Assembly (NCBI GenBank): GCA_049999765.1
Contig: JBNGIQ010009368.1
Span: forward strand, 1-41,594
Direction of reading: 5' to 3'
Length of the DNA stretch: 41,594 bases
Origin: Phaeoceros laevis
Taxonomy: Eukaryota; Anthocerotophyta; Anthocerotopsida; Notothyladales
Below are positions 32,801-41,594 of this stretch, one piece after another. The notes under the pieces are model-generated. The model was not told where the DNA came from. It saw only the letters and a list, made by a program, of their open reading frames with translations, and did not search any database. Position numbers and translations under genes: made by a program. Positions within the stretch are counted from its first letter, which is position 1, and every line of letters starts with the position of its first letter.

Positions 32801-33952
32801 TACTTAAACAGATGGATGAGCAACTATTCTGTGCCTCACTTCTCCTCCCTGCTATCTCCTTGCCTTCCTTGCTTTCGTGTTGTGAGCATACCATGCTCGT
32901 ATCTACCAACTGCCTACTCAGCTTGTGTCCATAGCTTGCCTATCGCCTCTCGCCACCTTTGCCAGCATTCTGTACCTCTCTGCCTGCCCTCATGTACCAG
33001 TCTTTGCCCTGTAATCCTCTTTGCTCTGCCACTCATTGCCTCACGTCTCTTCCTTTTGCCTCCTGTCTCCCTGTCTTCTTCATTTTCATGCCATAAGACT
33101 ACCTTTGTGCTGAGAGTCCACCAAGTTTGTGTCTACTGATTGCCTACCAAGTTCATATCCACTCTTACTCACCTCCTGCTTCCTCTACCCGCTTGCTTTG
33201 CCAGCATCCTTAACTCCAAGTACCTTTTTTGCCTCTCATGTCTTGCCTATCTTCTGTCCACAGCTCTCGTTGTACAGGGTTTACTGATTTTTCAATAATT
33301 GTTGCTGCCCTGCCTCCATAGTAGACTCTGCAACCTTGCCAAGCCCTGTTGACAACCAAAACCAAGTGTTTCGGTACTCCGCAGTGATACAACCACTTTT
33401 CACCTGTCCATTATTTTTAGTGGTCACAACTAGCATTCCAGGCCAACAGCTAGTTTCAAGGAGGAGGATCTTGGATCAAAGTGTGAGGCAAAGATGTCTC
33501 AGCAGACATAGACAACACAGGGGGTAGCATACAGACCTGTGTTTTTATGAAATGCTTGACTGTTGTCCCGCTATGAGCTGCAAGCTGTTGCTGCATAAGG
33601 GGCATGTCTGTTGGATGCCTGGCTACTGAATGCATGTTTGTCAAAAACTTGGATGCTGAATACTGCTCAATCTAGCTTGCTAGTAAAGTGAATGCTACTG
33701 CTTGCGGTATGCTGCCAAGCTCTATATAGCTCTTGCCTGTTGCAATGTTGCCCATTCCTAGCATATCAAAGAACATAATGTCAACAGTCACTAACATTGC
33801 TGACATTTTTTCCATAGTTGTGTGATAGCATTAAAGTGCATAAGACCTGCCAGGACGGTTTTGCTAAGAGGCCTTCCAGAAGGAGTCCATTTGCGATGAG
33901 TCCATTTGACAATGATAAGGAATGGAGGAGGCATGGCTCACCCCCATGCGCC
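29890..33952. other. Long non-coding stretch
   Basis: I see no convincing gene. It includes three copies of TGACGGGGTAA (30318, 30331, 30363) with the 17-bp palindrome GGGGTAATTATTACCCC (30367-30383). A pyrimidine-rich, loosely repetitive region lies at about 32840-33250. At about 33860-33945 there is a repeat related, in inverted orientation, to about 16395-16500. Small frames at 31220-31825 have no recognisable features. Confidence 0.4.
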
Positions 33953-34018
33953 TGGCTTCTCTTGTTGAAATTGTGGTGAAGGTTTAACCCTTCACCACAA
34001 TTTCAACAAGAGAAGCCA
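33953..34018. repeat. Perfect 28-bp inverted repeat (hairpin)
   Basis: Arms at 33953-33980 and 33991-34018 are perfect reverse complements, separated by GGTTTAACCC, which itself pairs partly. The inner part reads TGTTGAAATTGTGGTGAAGG and its mirror ending CAACA, resembling LTR termini meeting head to head. Confidence 0.95.
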
Positions 34019-34491
34019 AGGAGTACTCCTTCTCTGTCTCATGCATTCAACGAGAACAACAAAACCTTGGGTGCCAGCAGCACGGAACGACAAATGAGCC
34101 TTGGCTTGGCACTGGGTACAAGTGTGGCAGCACCTGGGAGATGGAGAGCTCCAACTCCCACTCCAGAAAAGGCTAGGCACAAATGGACAATGGATTAAGA
34201 AAGAGGGGGGTACATGTAGTGGGGGTGGACCCCTCACTCTAACCTAGAAGATCTCCCCCCTCATTGGTCAGTCAAATCTCCCTACATTTGATTAATATTG
34301 CTCCACCTCACTTTATCCTATCCCTATCCCTATCCCCTTAGGATAGGGTGGGCCTCTCTTATCTACTTAACCCTTATTTACTAACTACTTAACTACTTAT
34401 TATAGCTGTTCATACTAACCACGAACTACGACCTACAAACACAACACAACGAACTTACACACACGACACAAACACTTGCAACAATCCTAAC

Positions 34492-34545
34492 ACGGTCCCA
34501 TGAAAGGACGGGCAAGGGCAAGGGGGTGACCCTTCATGGGACCGT
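34492..34545. repeat. 13-bp inverted repeat around a G-rich loop
   Basis: ACGGTCCCATGAA (34492-34504) and TTCATGGGACCGT (34533-34545) are perfect reverse complements. The right arm is followed by TAACCTCCTCAAACACACAC, which matches the start of the putative LTR at 17931 on the other strand. Confidence 0.85.
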
Positions 34546-36062
34546 TAACCTCCTCAAACACACACACACACACATGTTACATATAGTACATGTTGTCTCC
34601 TTAAGGCCGGAAAGCAATGACAATCTCCAGTTCACTCTGGAACCCCAGCTTGCAAAAAACGTATCTTTGATTGGTCCTGTTGCTCCTAGGAGCTGTTGCT
34701 GTTAGATGGAACCCTGATCAATAGAACGCAGACTCCTTGGCACTGCTGGTTGGTTCTGAAATTCCTCAAACGTCTGCAACTCATCACGGGTAAGCAAAAA
34801 ACGTCTTTTGCAACTTCTGACTGCTGAAACCCTACATGCGCGGGAATGAGTGAATGTCGTCAAAGCTGAAGTCACGGCCAATAAGAGACCAGCTACGAAG
34901 GAGACGAAGATAGGGGACGGCAACGAGACGGCGAAGGATACGACAAACAAACTTGGCGAGTGAACTATGTGTGTGTGTTTTTTTGTGACACACATACGAT
35001 TGAAAAGACCGGACGTGTACATTGCCCCTGACGGGGACTTGAGAAAATCTGACCACAGAGACAGGTTTTGCCTGCGTCTATGAAGATGTATCGAGGTGAC
35101 CCTGGCTCCATCATGCCTCGTAAGCTTGTACAGCCAGCAGCCCAGATTTCCAGAATGTTAATAGCACAACTTGTGGCCTAGAGCTCTTCTCTGGAGTCGG
35201 CCCGTAGCCCAACGGATAATTAAATAATGACCCACGGTAATTGGCCCGTAGCCGAAACGAGCCAAGACCGTTTCCTGACTACAAGATATGGCTGTGTGAA
35301 TTTTTCAAAAGCTTGGAAAAGCTTCAGACACCCAAACTCAACTCCCATGTCCTTGGCCACCCTCCTGCTACCTCAGAAAATTATGCAACATTCGTAGAGC
35401 CTCCTACCAACCTCTGCGGCATCGGCCTAAAACCTTTTCTGCTCCTTCCATATGCATGTGGTCCCTTAATCACCTACAATTGTAGTCGCCTAATCACCTG
35501 ACCAGCAGAGCCACACATGTATGCATCCATGTCTAGCAATTCCTTTGGCCGGGCCATTAATTCCTACAGCCAGTAATTCCTATGTACAGCCATGCTCCTA
35601 ATTCACATGTAGCAGCAAGTACGCGACCAGGCCTGGCCTGGCATAACTCACTACTCAAGATTGGGACCAGGCATAGTAGCCAGCAGGCTAGCACAGCCGC
35701 GGCTGTCCAGCCTGCTCACACGCTCTAGAGGGGGTGGCGGCTCAACCCGCCACCCTTAAAGAATAATAGGGCGAGTCAAACATACCCCCGTCAGGGCCGC
35801 CCGCGGTGAATTCTGTTTCACCGTCGGGCCCCAACGGTCCCCCCGCAAATCTGAGGTACACTAACTTTGCGTGGCCGTGTGGAGGCCGAGTTGACGGGCA
35901 TTTTCATAGTAGTTTCCATGAGTAGATCTACGTTCGCATTTTTAACTTTTCTTAAAAAGACGGGAAGGCCGACAGGAAATTTTTCCCCGGAAGGGGTTCT
36001 TGTGGGCGGCCCACGGGAACCCCGTCCAGGCCCTTTGATGGGCCACTGTCGAGGCCCCTTTC
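34546..36062. other. Intergenic stretch, possible orphan exon on minus strand
   Basis: On the minus strand, 34831-34702 follows a GCATGTAG acceptor and reads RSCKRRFLLTRDELQTFEEF then QNQPAVPRSLRSIDQGSI and a stop. It looks like a terminal exon, but the family is unknown and no upstream exon was found. A 9-bp-stem hairpin (GGGTGGCGG/CCGCCACCC) lies at 35732-35755. The rest shows no gene. Confidence 0.3.
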
Positions 36063-36162
36063 NNNNNNNNNNNNNNNNNNNNNNNNNNNNNNNNNNNNNN
36101 NNNNNNNNNNNNNNNNNNNNNNNNNNNNNNNNNNNNNNNNNNNNNNNNNNNNNNNNNNNNNN
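36063..36162. other. Assembly gap (100 N)
   Basis: A run of exactly 100 N, probably a placeholder of unknown true size. The left flank has GGGTTC...GAACCC inverted arms. Confidence 0.99.
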
Positions 36163-36999
36163 TGCTAAAAATCCTTGCATTGAGCACGCCAGGATCAATG
36201 GCACAGTGGATTGAATCACGTGAGCGCACGGGAGAGGGCGTTGAGCAAAACTTGTGAATGAAAGACGGTTATTATGGTTGTTCGCGCTCAGCGCGCTTAT
36301 AGTGCTTTGTCTCAACGACTTTCATAACTATCATTTAAATACTAAGACTCCTAATACGAGTTGCTAACATTACCTCTACCAACAGGGGAAGACAAAGCCC
36401 CCCTCCTTCACGCCTTCCCGTCCACCTCCTTGCAGCGCGCATGGCCTGGCTAGCCTGCGCCTACCATGCAGCTGCCGCGTCTTCCTAGCGTGCCTGCGCC
36501 TAGCCTCAAGAAGTAGAAAAAAAGAGGTAGGAAGGGTGGGGGTGTGGGGGGGGTGGGGGGGAGAAAGGACAAGTTCCTCCCTCTTTCCCTCAACCCGTGT
36601 CGTCCCCCTTGTAGCCCTGGTGGTGCGCACGGCCTCTTGCTAGCCAGCCCGCCTGGCTGCGGCCCCAACAAAATAATAAAAATGGAACGGGGAGGGGAAG
36701 ACATCTCCTCCTCACACTCTCATATGCGAGCCTTCTACCACGCACCTGCGCCAGTCCTTCCTTAACGTGGACCGAAGCGCTACAACGGGCCAATCGAAAC
36801 CTAGAGCTATCCGAAGGGTAACCGTTGTTTTGAAATTTTTGGTACGAGCTAATGCGAACCAAATTTATTGTAAGAGATGTTTTAGCCCGGGCGATGTGGC
36901 CCGCGGGCCAAGTCTATGATGGGCAAGTCTACGATGTAGTCCGTGGAGGTCGTGAGGGCAGATTTCAGTGAACCAGAGTTTGTTTGGGACAGACTTGAG
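36163..36999. other. Intergenic stretch with a G-run tract
   Basis: A run of consecutive G-tracts on the plus strand at about 36531-36568 could form G-quadruplexes. No gene is recognised. The distal (3') boundary of the chromovirus LTR probably lies within or just after this region. Confidence 0.4.
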
Positions 37000-37327
37000 A
37001 AATAAAAAAAAACCCACTTTAAGAGCGCATTCGTGTTACAGGAAACTTGAGCCCCGACTCAGGCTCCTTAACATTATTATATAGTAGCACACGCAATGCA
37101 AGAGAGGTGGCCGCCGAGCCATCCAATAGCTGCAGTACGGTCCAATGAACAACAGGAGCCTACCGCTAACCCCTAGCTAAGTGGCAGGCCATCCTTATTA
37201 GCAGCACACATTAGGAAAAAGGGACGGGGCGCTGATTGTGACGCGTGGCTTGGTGGAGCCCGTGACACATGTCGCTCCTAGCTATAGGCTACCTAATCCT
37301 GGTAGCCTAACTAGCCTTGTCGTGACA
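37000..37327 (-). mobile_element. 3' LTR (part) of the chromovirus element
   Basis: On the minus strand the integrase stop is followed by a purine-rich tract (CCCGGGAGTAGT and flanks, 37328-37345) and then TGTCACGACAAGG at 37327, the usual chromovirus LTR start. A TATA box (TATATAAT) lies at 37076-37083. The far boundary is not resolved; 37000 is a nominal limit. Confidence 0.6.
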
Positions 37328-37345
37328 ACTACTCCCGGGGGGGAG
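37328..37345 (-). other. Polypurine tract next to LTR
   Basis: A purine-rich stretch on the minus strand sits between the integrase stop region and the TGTCACG LTR start. This is the position from which plus-strand DNA synthesis is primed in Ty3/gypsy elements. Confidence 0.5.
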
Positions 37346-39683
37346 ACGCTTCGCCCTCGAAGCCTGGGACAGAAAGGTGATGCCGATGGATGTAAGCAGT
37401 GAGCAGCTCTTGGCAATGCTCCAAATTGGCCAAGGGTTCCCAAGTAGCGTCAGACAAAGGGTAACCCTTCCAGAGGATAAGAAACTGCTGGCGGCGTCGG
37501 ACCTGGTGATGCCGGATGATGGCCTCCACTTCGAATTCAGGCTCGCCATAAATCAGATCTGGGGGTGGCCTGGTAGGGGGAACACTACGATAAGCCTTGA
37601 GAACTGAAGTATGGAAAACATTGTGAATCTTGCTGTGCGGAGGCAACTGAATCTGGAAAGCAACTGGACCAATAACCTTGGTCACAGGAAAAGGGCTGAC
37701 CCACCTATCAGTGAGCTTGCACATTGAAAGCATGACCAAATCACCCTCCTGAAAGGACACATGCCTGCGGTGGCGATTGGCCTGCTGCGTTTGACGTTTC
37801 TGGGCCTCCTGTACCTGGGTCCTTGCAAGCTGAAGGGCTTCAACTCTAGAGCGTAGATAATCTGTGGCTGTTGGAACACGCCCATGGACAGGGACAACAT
37901 CACTTAGTAAAGTCCTAGGGCGCTGGCCACATAGAAAAAAGGGGCTAACCTCGGTAGAGGCATTAGCAGCATTGTTAAAAGCAAATTCCACCAAGTGTAG
38001 AAATTTCTCCCAGAGATCATGGTGAGCACTCACATAAGCCCTCAGCATGTCCTCAATGGACTGATTCGACCTCTCCGTCGCTCCATCGCTCTGAGGGTGG
38101 AATGTTGTTGACAGAAGCAATTTTGTGCCCAAACCAGCATGGATTGCCTGCCAAAAATGGGATGAGAACCGAGGGTCACAGTCAAATATAATTGATCCTG
38201 GCAGGCCATGGAGCCTATAGACATTACGCATAAACAAATCCGCAGCCTGCTCAGCTGTGCAAGTGTCTGTAGTAGGCACCAAATGGACCATGTGACTAAA
38301 CTTATCAACAAATATTAAAATGGCATTGAATCCCTTCTCTGTCTCGGGCAGTCCTACAATAAAATCCAAGGCGATCTGTTCCCATGGCCTCAAAGGAACA
38401 GGGATAGGTTGTAATAACCCACCTGACTTACTTCTAGGAGCTTTAATCCGCTGGCAGGTATCACAGGTGAGCACAAAATCCATGACATCCTGCTTCATGT
38501 CCCTCAAGTAGTAATGTTCAGATAGAGTGCTCAGAGTGCGTCCAATCCTAGGATGAGCGGCTGAGGGAGCCTCATGAGCCTCCTGTAGCAGGGCCAAACA
38601 AACATGCGCTAGGTTAGGTACAAAGAGTTTGCCTTTGTAAAATAATAGCCTATCTCGTTCCGTCCAGTGGGGACCCTGCTGACGAAGAACATGGTAGGCC
38701 TCCCTTGCCTCGACATCCACTGCTAGGGCAGCTTGCATCTCCTGCACCATTCCAGGTTGTACCACCCATGAGGCACAGATTTGGTTAACCTGTAATCGAC
38801 TAAGTGCATCAGCTACCCTATTCTGACTGCCTTTTTTGTATTATACCTCGAAACTAAATTGCTGGAAGAATTCTAACCAGCGGGCCTGCTTCTTGGAGAG
38901 GATTGGCTGGGTCTGCAAATACCTAAGTGGGCTATGATCGGTTTCCAATACAAAAGGCACTCCTTTTACAAAACATCGTCAGGTTTTAAGTGCTAGTACC
39001 TAAGCCAGAGCTTCTTTCTCATGTGTGGACCAATTGAGCTCTGCGCCCTTGAGTTTGCGGCTGAACAATGCAATGGGTTGGAGACCCTGCCCCTGATCCT
39101 ATAGCAACACCGCCCCCATAGCTAGGTCAAATGCATCGGCTGCGATAACAAATGGAAACCGATTGTCAGGATATGCAGGAACAAGGGCTTTGGTCATTGC
39201 CTTTTTTAGATTCGAGAAAGCTTGCTGCTGCTCAAGTCCCCATGTCCATTCCTTCGTTTTATGGAGTAGATCGGTGAGGGGGGCTGCTATCTCAGCGAAC
39301 CTGCTTACAAATTTCCTATAATAGGAAGATAGACCAAGAAACGATTGCACATCAGAAACCTGCTTGGGTTCAGGCCATTCCTGGACTACCTTCACCTTTG
39401 CTAGATCCATTCGTACCCCATCTGCATCCACTATGAATGAATGTGTGGTTGCCGGTTTGGGCGCTAAGCATATGCCCAAGATATTCTATGCTGGTGGTAA
39501 GGAATTCACACTTACTGGTTTGGGCATACAGTTTGTGACTTCGCAGCCTACTCAACACCTCCTGTAGCTTCACGTAGTGCTCATCTTTGGTCCTACTAAA
39601 CACAAGCACATCATCAAGGTATACCATAACCCCCTGTCCTATCAGATCGCCAAATACCTCATTCATTAAACGCTGGAAGGTTG
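37329..39683 (-). pseudogene. Ty3/gypsy chromovirus pol (RT, RNase H, integrase, chromodomain), disabled
   Basis: Minus-strand order: RT second half (MNEVFGDLIGQGVMVYLDDV, VSDVQSFLGLSSYYRKFVSR), RNase H, then integrase. The integrase part (37329-38840) is open. Numbering from codon 38765 it has an HHCC zinc site (H64, H71, C101, C104), a DD35E triad (D134, D195, E231) and a C-terminal chromodomain (FLILWKGYPLSDATWEPLAN). Upstream, four in-frame nonsense codons interrupt RNase H: TAG 39099-39101, TAG 39000-39002, TGA 38979-38981 and TAA 38841-38843. A roughly 37-bp insertion near 39435-39472 shifts the RT frame after YLGH. The 5' half (gag, protease, RT start) is missing in the window because a copia element is inserted at 39683/39684. 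The copy is non-autonomous. Confidence 0.95.
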
Positions 39684-39924
39684 TGTTGATAAACCTAGTC
39701 TAGCATTAGGTCTTATAGGCACGCAAGAACGTATATTGCAAGGAGGGGAACCAAAGGCAAGAAGTGCATGTGAGCGCCGGTAGGTATGTCTCGGGACAGG
39801 TGACGGTTATTTAACCGTCACCTATAGTTATGTATCGAACCATGCATTACCTAACTAGAGTTTGTGTCGAATAAACTAAGTAAACTACAAAGCCCTATTC
39901 AGGGGTTTAGGGTTTTCCCCAACA
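39684..39924 (-). mobile_element. 3' LTR of a Ty1/copia element (241 bp)
   Basis: Read on the minus strand it starts TGTTGGGGAAAACCC (39924) and ends GGTTTATCAACA (39684), with TG...CA termini and a TGTTG/CAACA inverted pair. It is preceded by a polypurine tract (GTCGAGGGGGG, 39925-39935). A perfect hairpin lies inside at 39798-39823. The flank GGTTG (39679-39683) is the predicted target duplication; its partner lies beyond the window. Confidence 0.85.
39798..39823. repeat. Perfect 12-bp stem palindrome in the copia LTR
   Basis: AGGTGACGGTTA and TAACCGTCACCT are separated by two bases. Its place inside an LTR suggests either a regulatory palindrome or a structured leader. Confidence 0.9.
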
Positions 39925-40589
39925 CCCCCCTCGACGCAAACTGCCCTAGCCGCCTTCATTCTCACTTCGCCACTCTCGCTTGCGCTCCGACTGCCGCTCT
40001 CGCTTGCGCTACCGTGATGTTGTCCGCCAGGCTCCTGCCGCTGCTTGGATTCCTCGCCGATGTTTTCAGGTTTATACATACTTGTAGCGGCGCCTTACTG
40101 CGCCATGTTGAGCACCTGACCGCCAAGATTGAAGTCGAGCGAGACTTTTCTCCTGTAGCCCTGGCCGAAGAAGTTGCTACAGCTGCATGGATTGACAATC
40201 GCCTCTCATTCTCTGAGTCTGAGTTCTTAGCCCTGGAGAGATGGCGACTTCTTCCTGTGGGGCATCACCGCCATGGCTGTGTTCTCATCTGCAGGGGCAT
40301 GAACTGGGCACTTGCGTCCTTTTTCTGTCGCCGCACTGGCTTGCGTTTTCTGTGCTCCACAGTCTCCTGCAGTGCACCATCAACATTTGCAAACCACTAC
40401 GGTACGCCTGTGCCATACCTCACCTCCTTTGAGTGTCATGCAGCCATGGTTTTGCTAATCTATTGTTCATGTTTTCTGTGCAGTTGCAGACATGCATGTA
40501 GACTCACAAGACTGACCACTAACCAGGTATGTTCTGACTCAATGATAGCTTTACAATCTACAGATGCATTCAAACAATGCTGCAGCTAA
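39864..40589 (+). CDS. Antisense ORF between copia pol and 3' LTR
   Basis: A 241-aa plus-strand frame starts inside the LTR and ends exactly next to the pol stop codon (40590). I do not recognise the product (for example LLRHVEHLTAKIEVERDF, LSFSESEFLALERW). The segment 39936-40589 is extra relative to a minimal copia element. It contains several splice-like sites on the plus strand: ACTACG|GTACGCC near 40400, TTCTGTGCAG| near 40483, and AACCAG|GTATGTT near 40527. So it may be a captured host gene fragment lying antisense to the element, or a genuine antisense accessory ORF. Translation is unproven. Confidence 0.4.
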   Translation: MSNKLSKLQSPIQGFRVFPNTPLDANCPSRLHSHFATLACAPTAALACATVMLSARLLPLLGFLADVFRFIHTCSGALLRHVEHLTAKIEVERDFSPVALAEEVATAAWIDNRLSFSESEFLALERWRLLPVGHHRHGCVLICRGMNWALASFFCRRTGLRFLCSTVSCSAPSTFANHYGTPVPYLTSFECHAAMVLLIYCSCFLCSCRHACRLTRLTTNQVCSDSMIALQSTDAFKQCCS

Positions 40590-41594
40590 CTACTCTACTG
40601 TGTTGTCATCTTCAGGCACAAGACCAAGCCGGACACAGTGCTTCATGTGTTGATCTGCCGGCAAAGCCTTCGTCAGGATGTCAGCTGGGTTGTCCGATGT
40701 GTTGACATAGTGTAGCTGAACCTCCCCTCTTGCCACAACATCACGAATAAAGTGATGATAGACTTCGATGTGTTTTGTCCTGCTATGAAACACGGGATTG
40801 TTAGCTAATGCAATTGCGCCCTGATTGTCGCAGAACAATTTTGTAGGCTCCAGCTGCGTCTGTCCAACATCGTCCAAGCACCGACGGTCCCATACTGCCT
40901 CCTTGGCAGCTATTGTGAGAGTTTTGTATTCGGCTTCCGTACTTGATAAGCAAATGCTTGCATTCTTTTTACATGACCATGACACTGGTCCTCTTGCTAA
41001 CATGAATACGTATGCAGCCACTGATTTATGACTATCAGGGTCTGATGCCCAGTCACTGTCGCAGAAACCCTCTAGTGCCAGAATTTTCCCATCACTCACT
41101 CTGTATGTGATGCAGAAACTTGCAGTATACTTCAGGTAACGCATCATGCGTTTCACCTGCGTCCAATGGTCTTTACCATATGCTGCAAGAAACTGAGACA
41201 CGAGGTGAACCGGGAATGTAATGTCCGTTCTCGTCAAGCATGTCAAGTAGATAAGAGTACCCACTGCTGCTTTATAAGGGACTGAGCTCATCTCCGGCTT
41301 CTCAGCTGCACTACTAGCTGCCTGGTCCTTGGTAAGTTTCACACCTGTAGCCAAGGGAGTATTGGATCCGTGTGCTTCTGCCAGATTAAACTTGCTCAGC
41401 ATATCATTTATGTATTTCTTCTGTGACAGCTTGAGCTTGCACTTTTTCCTGTTCCAAATTATCTCCACCCCCAAGCACCACTTGAGCGGGCCGAGATCTG
41501 ACATCTCAAATTCGGACTTAAGGAGATTCTTCACAGTGGACAGCAGGCTGGTGGGTCCAGGAGTTGCAGCTATAATGAGATCATCAACGTATAC
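40590..41594 (-). CDS. Ty1/copia pol: end of reverse transcriptase and RNase H (partial, runs off window)
   Basis: The minus-strand frame is open from the right edge (VYVDD catalytic box, about 41580-41594) to the stop at 40590, at least 334 residues. Motifs in order: SEFEMSDLGPLKWCLGVEI, KKYINDMLSKFNLAEAH, PYKAAVGTLIYLTCLTRTDI, RMMRYLKYTASFCITY, then RNase H GFCDSDWASDPD, LSSTEAEYKTLT, CDNQGAIALANNPVFHSRTK and DNPADILTKALP. This order is diagnostic of Ty1/copia. No stop or frameshift occurs in the visible part, unlike the older gypsy copies, so this is a comparatively young insertion. The rest of pol and gag lie beyond the window. Confidence 0.96.
   Translation of the reverse strand, partial: VYVDDLIIAATPGPTSLLSTVKNLLKSEFEMSDLGPLKWCLGVEIIWNRKKCKLKLSQKKYINDMLSKFNLAEAHGSNTPLATGVKLTKDQAASSAAEKPEMSSVPYKAAVGTLIYLTCLTRTDITFPVHLVSQFLAAYGKDHWTQVKRMMRYLKYTASFCITYRVSDGKILALEGFCDSDWASDPDSHKSVAAYVFMLARGPVSWSCKKNASICLSSTEAEYKTLTIAAKEAVWDRRCLDDVGQTQLEPTKLFCDNQGAIALANNPVFHSRTKHIEVYHHFIRDVVARGEVQLHYVNTSDNPADILTKALPADQHMKHCVRLGLVPEDDNTVE

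Noticed and set aside
35195-35270. Possible tRNA because of a CCCGTAGCCCAACGGATAA segment
   Set aside because: No matching acceptor stem or T-arm could be folded; I found no convincing tRNA anywhere in the window.

Overview
This window looks like nuclear DNA of a streptophyte (green plant lineage), most likely a non-seed plant or a charophyte-grade alga. The evidence is short-intron (about 70-180 bp) protein genes of plant type, a SOSEKI/DUF966 polarity gene (a family known from the plant lineage), chromodomain Ty3/gypsy and Ty1/copia retrotransposons, a CACTA-type DNA transposon, and a KDM2/KDM7-type JmjC demethylase, a class I know to be missing from Arabidopsis. I cannot name the species from sequence alone. 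Four N blocks (1286-1295, 2523-2622, 24072-24495, 36063-36162) interrupt the assembly.

Layout. 1-3.8 kb: repeats (a 117-bp tandem duplication, an ATGTC microsatellite, a foldback/MITE-like element at 2488-2800) and a pyrimidine-rich probable 5' leader. 3.84-6.63 kb (+): a complete 7-exon SOSEKI-like gene, 690 aa. 7.69-8.81 kb (-): an intronless LRR protein whose N-terminus fits the Elongin BC-box. 10.61-13.72 kb (+): a complete 12-exon gene for the PP2A scaffold subunit A, 591 aa. 14.1-17.9 kb (-): a decayed Ty3/gypsy copy, with an LTR-like block and a tRNA-iMet primer site upstream. 19.1-23.0 kb (-): a 15-exon JmjC gene, 551 aa, reconstructed exon by exon; it includes one GC-AG intron and one apparent U12-type AT-AC intron. 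24.5-25.3 kb: a LINE fragment after a gap. 25.56-26.76 kb (-): a gene or pseudogene with a bacterial-style N4/N6 amino-methyltransferase domain. 27.1-27.7 kb: a four-copy tandem array. 27.87-29.66 kb: a CACTA-like transposon carrying the last two exons of a valyl-tRNA synthetase gene. 29.7-36 kb: mostly non-coding and repeat-rich DNA with several exact palindromes. 37.0-39.7 kb (-): a chromovirus integrase/RT region with four nonsense codons. 39.7-41.6 kb (-): a Ty1/copia element inserted into that chromovirus, open to the window edge.

The host genes do not form an operon or a common pathway; each is an independent nuclear gene. PP2A-A and SOSEKI look intact. The most unusual items are the JmjC gene with mixed intron types, the prokaryotic-type methyltransferase, the gene-capturing CACTA element, and the intron-like antisense ORF lodged between the copia pol gene and its 3' LTR. 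All gene models were built by reading frames and splice sites by eye; no database search was run.
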